Assembly: GCA_003133425.1 (NCBI GenBank)
Contig: PKXI01000402.1
Coordinates: forward strand, 1 to 10,947
DNA length: 10,947 nucleotides
Source: Acidobacteriaceae bacterium
Lineage (GTDB): Bacteria; Acidobacteriota; Terriglobia; Terriglobales; Acidobacteriaceae
Reading direction: 5' to 3'
The position numbers and the translations under genes were made by a program. The notes under the pieces are model-generated. The model was not told the origin of the DNA and made no database searches. It saw only the letters and a list, made by a program, of their open reading frames with translations. Shown one piece after another: positions 1-6,501 of the stretch. Each line of letters starts with the position of its first letter. Positions within the stretch are counted from its first letter, which is position 1.

Positions 1-2
1 TA

Positions 3-22
3 TTGATCCGGCCCGATAATAC
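3..22 (+). repeat. Left terminal inverted repeat of the IS630 element
   Basis: TTGATCCGGCCC followed by GATAATAC. It pairs with 1097-1116, with three central mismatches after the first 12 identical bases. TA precedes it at 1-2. Confidence 0.85.
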
Positions 23-24
23 AG

Positions 25-1062
25 TTACGCGGCATATTTGATGAAGGGGTCTTTGAAGAAGGCTTTGACTCTTTCTGGATTCTTTTCGATTGCCGTCATG
101 TGTTCCGTTGTTGCGTTGCGCAACTTGTCTTTTGTTCTGCAGGGAACACGAGTTTCGATGGCATGTTTCAAGTCTCCATTGAGCCGTTCATCCGGGTTCA
201 GTTCGGGGGAATAGCTGGGCAGGTAGAAGACTTCTATTTGCTCGGAGTGCTGAGCCAGCCACCTTTTGACCGGCGCGCAGTGATGCACGCCGAGGTTATC
301 GAGCACCAGGAAGACTTTGCGTCCTGTCTGCTTGATCAAAGCCTCAAAGAACTCGATCAACCGCAGATGATTGAAGTTGCCGTCGATGATCATCCAACTT
401 GTCTTGCCCTGATTGGTAACGGTTGAAATCATCGACAGCTTCTGCCTTGTCCCCCCAACGACATAGGCCACCGGTGTCTCTCCCTTGGGCGCGTAGCCAC
501 GGCCACGAACATCCGTGTTGACCACTGCGGTCTCGTCGCCCCAGTGAATCTCGGCGTCCTCTTCTTTGGCGCGTTGCTTGATCTCCGGATAGGTTTCGTC
601 GAGCCATTTCTGTACAGCGGCAGGCGACTTCTCATAGGCGCGGCGAATCGGCTTTTGCGGCGTAAATCCCCAGCGCTTGAGATACTTCCCAACGCTGCGC
701 ACATGCAGTTTGATCGCGCACTCGCGTTCGATCAAAAGCATGACGGCGGCGCGTGTCCACAAGGCAAAGTCCATCTTCAATTGCTCGGGACGATTGTCCT
801 TGATCAGGCGTTGAATATGCTCTTCCTGCTCGGCGGTCAAGCTGCGACCGCTGCGTGCGGGCCTGCCGCGCTGCCCTATATCAAGGCCACGAATACCTTG
901 ATCTTCGTAGCGCTTGACGATCAGGCGAACGGCTGTGTAACTCAAGCCAACTTCTTGCGCGATCCGATGCCGATTTACTCCGCGCTTATAGGCACGGATC
1001 ACTTGCCGCCGGCGCTCATGCTGTGCTGCCGAACTCAACTTGCGAGCGTCCTCTTGTTCCAT
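25..1062 (-). CDS. IS630-family transposase (DDE)
   Basis: This 345-residue DDE transposase should catalyse cut-and-paste movement of the surrounding element. Residues about 15-70 form the N-terminal helix-turn-helix region (RAYKRGVNRHRIAQEVGLSY), which in this family binds the terminal repeats. A winged-helix-like stretch with HVRSVGKYLKRWGF follows near 120-133. The catalytic triad is visible: D176 in HWGDETAV, D255 in VFLVLDNLGVHH, and E292 in SPELNPDERLN. The last two are 37 residues apart, as expected for the IS630/Tc1 group. The frame stays open upstream to 1293, but that extension leaves the element through its right inverted repeat. The ATG at 1062 gives the normal family length and keeps the gene inside the element. 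No frameshift or stop is seen, so the gene looks intact. No clear Shine-Dalgarno sequence precedes it. Confidence 0.93.
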   Translation of the reverse strand: MEQEDARKLSSAAQHERRRQVIRAYKRGVNRHRIAQEVGLSYTAVRLIVKRYEDQGIRGLDIGQRGRPARSGRSLTAEQEEHIQRLIKDNRPEQLKMDFALWTRAAVMLLIERECAIKLHVRSVGKYLKRWGFTPQKPIRRAYEKSPAAVQKWLDETYPEIKQRAKEEDAEIHWGDETAVVNTDVRGRGYAPKGETPVAYVVGGTRQKLSMISTVTNQGKTSWMIIDGNFNHLRLIEFFEALIKQTGRKVFLVLDNLGVHHCAPVKRWLAQHSEQIEVFYLPSYSPELNPDERLNGDLKHAIETRVPCRTKDKLRNATTEHMTAIEKNPERVKAFFKDPFIKYAA

Positions 1063-1096
1063 GCAAATTGGATGCGCGAATACACTCAAAGTCGCA

Positions 1097-1116
1097 GTAT
1101 TTATGGGCCGGATCAA
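1097..1116 (-). repeat. Right terminal inverted repeat of the IS630 element
   Basis: Read on the minus strand it begins TTGATCCGGCCC and continues ATAAATAC, matching the left end. TA follows at 1117-1118. The transposase start codon is about 35 nt inside this repeat, a typical compact IS630 arrangement. Confidence 0.85.
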
Positions 1117-1194
1117 TAACAGAACCTTGTGAGCAGCCAAAACGCCAATTTGGGCTGCAAAAAGGGTTAACCCCTCAAAGAAATGGAACCACCT

Positions 1195-1293
1195 AAGCAA
1201 ACGTTTGGCCCCGTTTCGTAACCCTTTAAGCGAACATTTCGGGGGTATGGCACACCATTCAAGCAAACATTTAACGTTTTTGAATAGAACCAC
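1195..1293. repeat. Three degenerate 33-nt-period repeat units beside the IS
   Basis: The motif AAGCAAACGTTT / AAGCGAACATTT / AAGCAAACATTT starts at 1195, 1228 and 1261, exactly 33 nt apart each time. The rest of each unit is poorly conserved. Read on the minus strand the frame is open and gives an 11-residue period (VKCLLEW, PKCSLKG, AKRLLRW). The repeat could therefore be the remnant of a coding repeat or a non-coding tandem array. No function is assigned. Confidence 0.55.
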
Positions 1294-1370
1294 ATAGGCC
1301 GCCGATCCAGGCCTTTTGCGCCGCGCTTAATGCTGCGTCTAAAACCCGCTCAGAACCCCAGCCCCGGTAT

Positions 1371-1616
1371 CTATTCCTCAATACGGTAGGTGTACTCTTC
1401 GATCACTGGATTGGTGAGCACCTCGCGAGCGATGCGCTCCACATGTGCGCGGGCAGCGTCGGCCGTGAGCCCCTCGGCGAGGGTAAGCTCGAAGTACTTG
1501 CCCTGCCGCACCGCGATTACCTCTGCGAATCCGATCTTCCGCAGCGCGTTCTGGATGGTTTGGCCCTGGGGGTCCAGGACCGATGTCTTCAACGTGACAT
1601 AGACATGTGCCTTCAT
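1371..1616 (-). CDS. purS: Phosphoribosylformylglycinamidine synthase subunit PurS
   Basis: The 81-residue product matches the size and character of PurS, the small cytoplasmic subunit of the PurS-PurQ-PurL complex. That complex converts FGAR, glutamine and ATP to FGAM in the fourth step of purine synthesis; PurS helps pass ammonia from PurQ to PurL. Recognisable parts are MKAHVYVTLK at the start, VLDPQGQTIQNALRKIGF, the GKYFEL strand, and the C-terminal LTNPVIEEYTY. A purQ gene often follows purS, but here the downstream side holds only a 250-nt spacer and an IS630 element. Any purQ and purL must lie elsewhere. A TATAAT box ends only 8 nt before the ATG and there is no clear ribosome-binding site, so the message may be nearly leaderless. 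Divergent from ppa. Confidence 0.93.
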   Translation of the reverse strand: MKAHVYVTLKTSVLDPQGQTIQNALRKIGFAEVIAVRQGKYFELTLAEGLTADAARAHVERIAREVLTNPVIEEYTYRIEE

Positions 1617-1624
1617 TATCCGCG

Positions 1625-1630
1625 ATTATA
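1625..1630 (-). promoter_or_regulatory. Probable -10 box for purS
   Basis: On the minus strand the hexamer is TATAAT, a perfect -10 match, ending 8 nt before the purS ATG at 1616. A clear -35 box at 16-18 nt is not visible (GGGACA lies about 15 nt upstream). If used, transcription would start at or very near the start codon. Confidence 0.5.
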
Positions 1631-1636
1631 GTAGTT

Positions 1637-1675
1637 CCGGCGGCTTGTCCCCCACTCACCGAGTTTTGCCGCCGG
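1637..1675. repeat. 8-bp perfect inverted repeat in the purS/ppa divergent region
   Basis: CCGGCGGC at 1637-1644 and GCCGCCGG at 1668-1675 are perfect reverse complements separated by 23 nt. They lie just upstream of the purS -10 box and between the two divergent genes. They could be two half-sites of a regulator or a stem in the ppa leader. No T-run follows, so a terminator is unlikely. Confidence 0.45.
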
Positions 1676-1690
1676 TATGTTGCTCGTCAT

Positions 1691-1699
1691 TGCCATAAT
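1691..1699 (+). promoter_or_regulatory. Possible extended -10 promoter for ppa
   Basis: TGCCATAAT fits the extended -10 form TGn-TATAAT with one change in the hexamer. It lies 60 nt before the ppa ATG. No good -35 box is seen at the usual distance, which an extended -10 can tolerate. This is weak evidence. Confidence 0.35.
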
Positions 1700-1759
1700 T
1701 CCGGCTTGATTCCCGGCCCCGGAGACACCCTCCCCAACCCAAAGGAGAAGTAAATCGAA

Positions 1760-2320
1760 ATGGTCAACTATCTCGAACTGCCCATCGGCGACCGCTCCCC
1801 CGAAGTATTTCGCGCGGTGATTGAAATTCCCCTGGACGGGACCCAAAAGTTTGAATACGACAAGGAAATGCACGTCTTCAAGCTCGATCGCAATCTACAT
1901 TCTCCGGTGCACTATCCGGGCGATTACGGCTTCATCCCCTCCACATTAAGCGACGACGGCGATCCACTCGATGTGCTCGTGCTGGTGCCCGGCCCGAGTT
2001 TCCCCGGTTGTGTGCAGGAAGTGCGCCCCATCGGGCTGCTCGAGATGCTGGACCAGGGCGTTCTCGACGAGAAGGTGCTCGCAGTGGGAAAGAACAACCC
2101 GCGCTTCGCCAATATCTGGAATTACACCGATATTTATCCCCACATGCTGAAAGAGATCACACACTTTTTTTCCATCTACAAAGATCTCGAAGGCAAGCGC
2201 GTGGAGATGAAGGGCTGGCGTGATGCCGCGTATGCTCGCGACCGCGTTGTTATTGCCGCCAAGCAGTTTCGAGACGCCAAGACAAAACACCACGTGAATA
2301 AAAAGAAAGCTGCAGTGTAA
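1760..2320 (+). CDS. ppa: Inorganic pyrophosphatase, family I (soluble)
   Basis: This cytoplasmic enzyme hydrolyses pyrophosphate to two phosphates and so pulls nucleotide, nucleic-acid and amino-acid activation reactions forward. The 186-residue length is normal. The family signature DDGDPLDVLVL is at 65-75, giving metal-binding aspartates D66, D68 and D71. D103 in LDEKVLAV corresponds to the third conserved metal-site region. YPGDYGFIP (52-60) and HFFSIYKDLEGK (135-146, with the phosphate-binding Tyr-Lys pair at 140-141) are also present. The C-terminus is a lysine-rich tail (KTKHHVNKKKAAV). AAAGGAG at 1741-1747 is a good ribosome-binding site, about 12 nt before the ATG. The gene is divergent from purS and converges on the permease gene with a 10-nt gap. 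Confidence 0.97.
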   Translation: MVNYLELPIGDRSPEVFRAVIEIPLDGTQKFEYDKEMHVFKLDRNLHSPVHYPGDYGFIPSTLSDDGDPLDVLVLVPGPSFPGCVQEVRPIGLLEMLDQGVLDEKVLAVGKNNPRFANIWNYTDIYPHMLKEITHFFSIYKDLEGKRVEMKGWRDAAYARDRVVIAAKQFRDAKTKHHVNKKKAAV

Positions 2321-2330
2321 GCGGAACAGA

Positions 2331-3686
2331 CTACTCTGAGGCCGGGTCCGAGGCCAGGCGACGCCGCGCAAAGGGTGCGGCTGTAAGCCAGTAGAGCACC
2401 GGACCCAACAGGCCCACCGCAGTTGCAAAGAGCAGCGCTGATGTCGTTCCAATTATTTTTTCCGCGCGCGAAACATAAAGTGCATATGCAATAAGCACCG
2501 CCGGCCCAACGCCCAGCATGCAGGCAAATACCACGTTACCCGCTTTGAACGGGCGGTGCAGCTGCGGCTCGCGGAACCGAAGAACGGCCAGCGCAACAAA
2601 CTCCAGCAACAAGCTCGAACCATAGAGTATGAGGTCGATGGAGATGAGGCGCTCGAATGGAAGCTTGAGCGCCAGTGCCCAGGCGCATCCACAAAAAAGC
2701 ACACTCACCCATGGCACACCGCGGCGGTTGCGCAGGGCGAGTACGCGCGGCAACATGCCGTCATCGGCCATAGCCAAGGGCAGTCGTGTGTAACTCATCG
2801 ACAGTGCGTTGAACATGCCCACGCCGGTAATGCAGCCACCGGCGATGACGGCGATTCCGAGAGCTGTTCCAACAAAGCTTGCGCCGCCGAGAGTGCGGGC
2901 AGCGTCCGTCCAGTCACCGGTGGAAAAACTTCTAGCGGAGATGCCGGCGAATGCCATTGCTGTCAGCGGCAAGATGTAAGTAACAGCCGTGAGTACGGCA
3001 GCCGCGATCATTGCGCGTGGATAATTGCGCTGCGGATTCTCAACCTCCTGCGCCACGGTGGAAGCGTTGTCCCAGCCCATGTAATTCCACATGGCCACCA
3101 GCACCGCTGTCGAGAAGGGGGAGCCGGCCCCGAATCCGCTCGCGTGAAGCGCGGTTGCGTTTCCCCATTGCACCGCTGGGTGTAGTGTGAAGCCGCGCCA
3201 TAATCCAAGCACCGCAAAGATTGCGAACGGCGCCAGCAACAGCACAAACAGCCAAACAGAGCCCTCGCCCACGGCCGGCGCACCGCGCAGGTTCCATAAG
3301 CTGCAAAGCGCAACAACGGCCAGCGACCATGCGTAGGCCCTCCAGTCGGCAGTGAGTGCAGTGGAGAACTTGCCAAGGTAGAGAACGAAGATGGCGGGAT
3401 AAAGAGCCATGTCGAAGATGCTGGCTGAGAGCGAGAGCCAACTCTCCTGATAGCCCCAGAACGGTCCCAACGCACGCCGCACCCAGATGTAAAAGCCGCC
3501 CTCGGCTGGAATGGCGCTGGCCAGTTCGCCGATCATAAGCGCGGTGGGCAGGCTCCAGAGGATAGGTAGGACCAGGAGAATTGCGATGGCCCAACCGTAA
3601 CCGGCCCCGCCCAGGATATCCTCGATTCCATACGGACCGCCCGACACCATAAAGTAGGTGGCCGCAATCAGAGGGAGAAGGCGCAT
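2331..3686 (-). CDS. APC-superfamily amino-acid/polyamine permease
   Basis: This is an integral inner-membrane transporter with about 12 hydrophobic segments, probably importing an amino acid or polyamine by cation symport or exchange. In the 451-residue product from this start, SGGPYG (15-20) lies in the unwound first helix that binds the substrate backbone in this superfamily. GELASAIPAEGGFYIWVRRALG (53-74) is the hallmark of APC permeases, and GWDNASTVAQEVENPQ (about 204-219) is the usual segment after helix 6. The frame remains open to an ATG at 3797. I prefer 3686 because SGGPYG normally sits close to the N-terminus and the extra 37 residues have a lower third-position G+C; neither start has a good ribosome-binding site. 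The substrate cannot be told from sequence alone. Stand-alone gene, convergent with ppa. Confidence 0.88.
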   Translation of the reverse strand: MRLLPLIAATYFMVSGGPYGIEDILGGAGYGWAIAILLVLPILWSLPTALMIGELASAIPAEGGFYIWVRRALGPFWGYQESWLSLSASIFDMALYPAIFVLYLGKFSTALTADWRAYAWSLAVVALCSLWNLRGAPAVGEGSVWLFVLLLAPFAIFAVLGLWRGFTLHPAVQWGNATALHASGFGAGSPFSTAVLVAMWNYMGWDNASTVAQEVENPQRNYPRAMIAAAVLTAVTYILPLTAMAFAGISARSFSTGDWTDAARTLGGASFVGTALGIAVIAGGCITGVGMFNALSMSYTRLPLAMADDGMLPRVLALRNRRGVPWVSVLFCGCAWALALKLPFERLISIDLILYGSSLLLEFVALAVLRFREPQLHRPFKAGNVVFACMLGVGPAVLIAYALYVSRAEKIIGTTSALLFATAVGLLGPVLYWLTAAPFARRRLASDPASE

Positions 3687-3865
3687 CTTGCTCTGCGCCG
3701 GTTTGAAGGCGGGTAACATTACAAGTGAATCTAACAACACCAGCCCCATGCAGAAAGCAGAAAATTCGGCTGCGAAGCGCAAAATAGAAGTGACCATCAG
3801 CTGCCAGAAAGGAACAGATGTTGAGCTTGCTTTGTCGCCTTGCGCAGGAAGAGCACAACATCCGC

Positions 3866-3871
3866 TATAAT
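3866..3871 (+). promoter_or_regulatory. -10 box of the tRNA-Ser gene
   Basis: A perfect TATAAT ends 13 nt before the first base of the tRNA, which places the start a few bases before the mature 5' end. The -35 region is not clear. Confidence 0.6.
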
Positions 3872-3884
3872 TCGTGACAGACCC

Positions 3885-3977
3885 GGAGAGATGGCCGAGC
3901 GGCTGAAGGCGGCGGTTTGCTAAACCGTTATAGGGTCAAAAGCTCTATCGGGGGTTCGAATCCCCCTCTCTCCGCCA
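3885..3977 (+). tRNA. tRNA-Ser, anticodon GCT (reads AGC/AGU)
   Basis: A 93-nt class II tRNA. The acceptor stem GGAGAGA (3885-3891) pairs with TCTCTCC (3967-3973). The discriminator base is G at 3974, and CCA is encoded at 3975-3977. The anticodon arm is CGGTTTGCTAAACCG, with GCT in the loop. The extended variable arm typical of serine tRNAs follows (TTATAGGGTCAAAAGCTCTA region). The T arm is GGGGG-TTCGAAT-CCCCC. All stems look intact and the gene should be functional. tRNA genes are common integration sites, but I found no repeat of the tRNA 3' end elsewhere in the window and no integrase next to it. Confidence 0.96.
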
Positions 3978-4651
3978 TACATTTACCTATCTTCCTGATT
4001 CCATTGATAAATAACAGAAATTAAGTAGGTTATGTGAATTCCGCATTGTCCGCATTTTCCTGATCTTACAGTCAATTCAGTCTTGTAGGGTGGTTTTGCA
4101 TGACAAAGGCTGGGGCGCATGACAACGGCGGAGACGCCCCGTAACCACATATCCCTGAGCTCGTTCCACAGTCGCACAAGGTGATGGCCTATTTTGACGT
4201 GCACATTCACCTTGGCACCCTTGGCGACAACGGCACGTAAATCAGGGCTCAACCGGTTTCCCGATGGGGCTCGTTGTCTCAACTCGGTTGTTGGATTGAG
4301 CTTGGCTTGTACTGGAGCAGCACCACACCGCCGCCTAACCGGACTGTCATAGACGCAATGGGCGTTTATCGGGACCTATAAACACGATGTTTTTGAAGGG
4401 GTGAGTTGTGTACAATATGCGCAACAAACAGACTCGGCATCGCGAGTTTTCTGTGTGTACGCGCCGCTCCGTCTAACCTATGGGTTCCTGTCTTGGGGGT
4501 AGGGATAATGGGTTCTCAGTGGGGCTTTGACAGACGATGCGCGTGATTCGTGACCTTTGGCGGTTAGCGGTGACACTTTCCTGACATTCAGGTCCGGTCG
4601 GTTCTGGAAGATTCCCTGGTTACAAATTGAATGCCGATGAAAGGGGGACGG
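3978..4651. other. 674-nt stretch with no recognisable gene
   Basis: Between the tRNA and the exported-protein operon I find no gene I can support. A 99-codon open frame on the minus strand (3983-4282) has no recognisable motif. The stretch has a 9-nt direct repeat GCATGACAA at 4098 and 4117; aligned over 19 nt the two copies share 15 bases. TACAAT at 4411-4416 with TGTTTT 17 nt upstream is the only promoter-like pair noticed, and it is weak. The stretch may contain the leader and promoter of the downstream operon, or decayed sequence. Confidence 0.5.
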
Positions 4652-5398
4652 ATGAATTTGAGATCGCTTCTTCAGATATGTGTCCGATGCGTTGCATACC
4701 CTCTTACTGGAATCTGCTTTTTCCCTCTCGGCATGGGGGCGCAATCGATTCAACTGCAACATAAGCCGTACATCGAGAACTTTGTCGGCAAGCCAAAGGT
4801 CTCGGGAAACTTGCTGGTCGGCTTGCGGTTTGGCGGGGCTGAGGGAAAATTCGATCCGAAGGCCATCGAATTGTACATTACGCCCAAGGTTGGAGGGCGC
4901 TCCGCCTGCGTCGATATCTCTACTCGCGACGGGCTTTACTATGCGCAAAATATGTATAGTATTCCGGCTGCCTCGGGCAACCTTATGCCCTTTGAAAGCG
5001 GAACGACCCATCCCGACCAGCTCTCGCATTACAACATTCAGGATATAGCCGTGACTGTCCGCATGGTTAGCGATTGCAATGCTCCCGATGTGGGCGACAT
5101 TGTTCCCGCTATTATGAATTCTCCATCCAGGTCCCCTGCGAAGCCGTCCCAAACTCTTTCGCTCGTGGCGCTTGTGAATGCAGAGCCGGATCGACTGAAG
5201 GTAGCGCTGTTCAAGAATGGGGTTGAAGCGGCAACTGCGGAATGCAAGTCGGACCCGAGTGCGGTGCAGATTTCATTCACATCTTCGTGCGAATTCGGCG
5301 GAAGCCCGGCTCTGGCTCCTGGCAGCTATGACCTTCTGATTCGCGTGCGGGAAAGGTTTGCGACGCGAGATTCGCATTTCTCCGTCCAGCTTCCATAG
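4652..5398 (+). CDS. Secreted protein of unknown function (first gene of exported operon)
   Basis: I do not recognise this family. The 248-residue product starts with a signal peptide: basic MNLR, a hydrophobic stretch (about 5-28), and a likely cleavage after GMGA near 30. The mature part is mainly beta-like, with short alternating hydrophobic strands (LLVGLRFGG, AIELYITPK, DIAVTVRMVSD). It ends in a probable Ig-like module, LAPGSYDLLIRVRERF near the C-terminus. Four cysteines in the mature part suggest disulphides outside the cytoplasm. The start at 4652 is preferred over ATGs at 4631 and 4637 because GAAAGGGGG lies just before it at a suitable distance and the signal peptide then begins at residue 1. 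The next gene starts 2 nt after the stop, so the genes are almost certainly cotranscribed. Confidence 0.75.
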   Translation: MNLRSLLQICVRCVAYPLTGICFFPLGMGAQSIQLQHKPYIENFVGKPKVSGNLLVGLRFGGAEGKFDPKAIELYITPKVGGRSACVDISTRDGLYYAQNMYSIPAASGNLMPFESGTTHPDQLSHYNIQDIAVTVRMVSDCNAPDVGDIVPAIMNSPSRSPAKPSQTLSLVALVNAEPDRLKVALFKNGVEAATAECKSDPSAVQISFTSSCEFGGSPALAPGSYDLLIRVRERFATRDSHFSVQLP

Positions 5399-5400
5399 CC

Positions 5401-6501
5401 ATGAAGAACAAAGCGCCATCGCAGCGCATTTCCCTCAGGCGGCTTGCCGGAAGAATTGTGCCCAAAGTCGCTCCCAGCCGCAGGCATATGCAGCATCTTG
5501 TACTTATCGCCGTTTTTGCGGTTCCCACCGTCGGGTTAGTGGGTTGGGTTCTTAATGCCGTCAATTCGCGCGTACAAAGCCTCTCGCAGGTTTCGGCGCT
5601 GAGCGAACGTGTCGAGTTTGAAGTGACTCAGCCGCGGCTAGCGGCCGTTCCCGTGCGTCAGATGCGCATCGCCACCGGCGATCCGGCCCTCGACGGCAAA
5701 TGCATCGACGGCCTGATCCTTCCTGTTCTCAAGGCAAACGTTGTCTACGGTCGAGTAGGTTATGGCCCGCTCTCGATCCGGATCGTCCCGCCGGATGCGG
5801 GACAACAAAGCGCTATCGCCGGAGAATACGAGCCGGACGGCGACGGCAGAACGTTGGCGCTGAAAGGCAGTACCTATATCGAGACGGACGAGAGTTGTGC
5901 GCAGGGCTCTGCGCGAAAACAGCCTCCTGCCAATCCGCTTTCCAGCATGCTGCTGCCATTGCCGATCTGGGGCAAGGCGCGAGTCGGCTCCGAGTTCAAG
6001 GGAATGAAGAGTCCCGACCCGGACCCGACGCTTCTGCTTTCCGGACAAATAACGGTGTCGGCCAGGGCGCTCGAGATTCCTCCTCGGTTCTTGGGTTTGC
6101 GCGCTACGCTCTACCCGGTTACAGTCCTCGATCTTCCCGTAGGATCGCGCCTTGAGGCTTATGCCCCTCAGCAAGTGAGTCCGCCGCCCGACGACAAGCA
6201 GGAAAAGGACGGGGCCGATTTCGTCGCGAATTGGTGGGGCGCGGCCTATGTCGATCGCGAGAAACCCGCGCTCAGCGTCGAGCTGGCCACCGATACTCCA
6301 AAGCTCGCTCTCTACCGGCCCAACCTGGGTGAGCCGGACATTATTGAGGTCACGCGCTTAAACCAGTTATTTGAAGACCCCAGTCTGATTAAGGCGTATA
6401 AGATGCTTGCAGCTCTCGGAACCCTGATTGCTCTGTGCTGGTGGTCCCTGGACGCGTTTTCGTTAACGTGGCCCAAAGATAAGGAATCGCCTCCCAAATG
6501 A
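5401..6501 (+). CDS. Bitopic membrane protein with large exported domain, unknown family
   Basis: I do not recognise this 366-residue protein. A basic N-terminus (KNK, RR, RR up to residue 29) precedes a transmembrane helix at about 31-52. A soluble region follows at about 53-334, and a second helix lies at about 335-353 with a short lysine-containing tail. The positive-inside rule predicts both ends in the cytoplasm and the long middle region outside the membrane. That region has C101 and C164, proline-rich linkers (KQPPANPLSS, QQVSPPPDDKQ) and many beta-like strands. The gene begins 2 nt after the upstream stop without a clear ribosome-binding site, and overlaps the next gene by 4 nt (ATGA), so translation is probably coupled across all three genes. 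A membrane anchor or assembly partner for the two flanking secreted proteins is an inference from this arrangement. Confidence 0.78.
   Translation: MKNKAPSQRISLRRLAGRIVPKVAPSRRHMQHLVLIAVFAVPTVGLVGWVLNAVNSRVQSLSQVSALSERVEFEVTQPRLAAVPVRQMRIATGDPALDGKCIDGLILPVLKANVVYGRVGYGPLSIRIVPPDAGQQSAIAGEYEPDGDGRTLALKGSTYIETDESCAQGSARKQPPANPLSSMLLPLPIWGKARVGSEFKGMKSPDPDPTLLLSGQITVSARALEIPPRFLGLRATLYPVTVLDLPVGSRLEAYAPQQVSPPPDDKQEKDGADFVANWWGAAYVDREKPALSVELATDTPKLALYRPNLGEPDIIEVTRLNQLFEDPSLIKAYKMLAALGTLIALCWWSLDAFSLTWPKDKESPPK

Larger units (their letters stand above)
3..1116 (-). mobile_element. IS630-family insertion sequence, apparently complete
   Basis: The element is 1114 nt and carries one transposase gene on the minus strand. 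Its ends are inverted repeats: positions 3-22 and the reverse complement of 1097-1116 agree at 17 of 20 bases, with the first 12 (TTGATCCGGCCC) identical. The dinucleotide TA lies directly outside both ends (1-2 and 1117-1118). This is the target duplication expected of the IS630/Tc1/mariner group, which inserts at TA. Size, single gene, repeats and TA agree, so the boundaries are well supported. The left TA is also the first two bases of the window, so the sequence may have been broken at this repeated element during assembly. Confidence 0.9.

Noticed and set aside
1063..1293. N-terminal extension of the transposase to a start at 1293 (422 residues)
   Set aside because: It runs out of the element through the right inverted repeat; the ATG at 1062 gives the usual IS630 transposase length.
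1296..1318. Short hairpin AGGCC...GGCCT followed by TTTT as a terminator
   Set aside because: Only five base pairs, and in the orientation opposite to the purS transcript it would have to end.
3885..3977. tRNA-Ser as an attachment site with an integrated island
   Set aside because: No integrase and no repeated copy of the tRNA 3' end within the window.
3983..4282. 99-codon open frame on the minus strand after the tRNA
   Set aside because: No recognisable motif, no ribosome-binding site seen and unlikely composition; kept only as a remark on the gene-free stretch.
4478..5152. 224-codon open frame on the minus strand
   Set aside because: It lies antisense to the secreted-protein gene, has no motif or start signal, and the forward gene has a signal peptide, ribosome-binding site and operon context.
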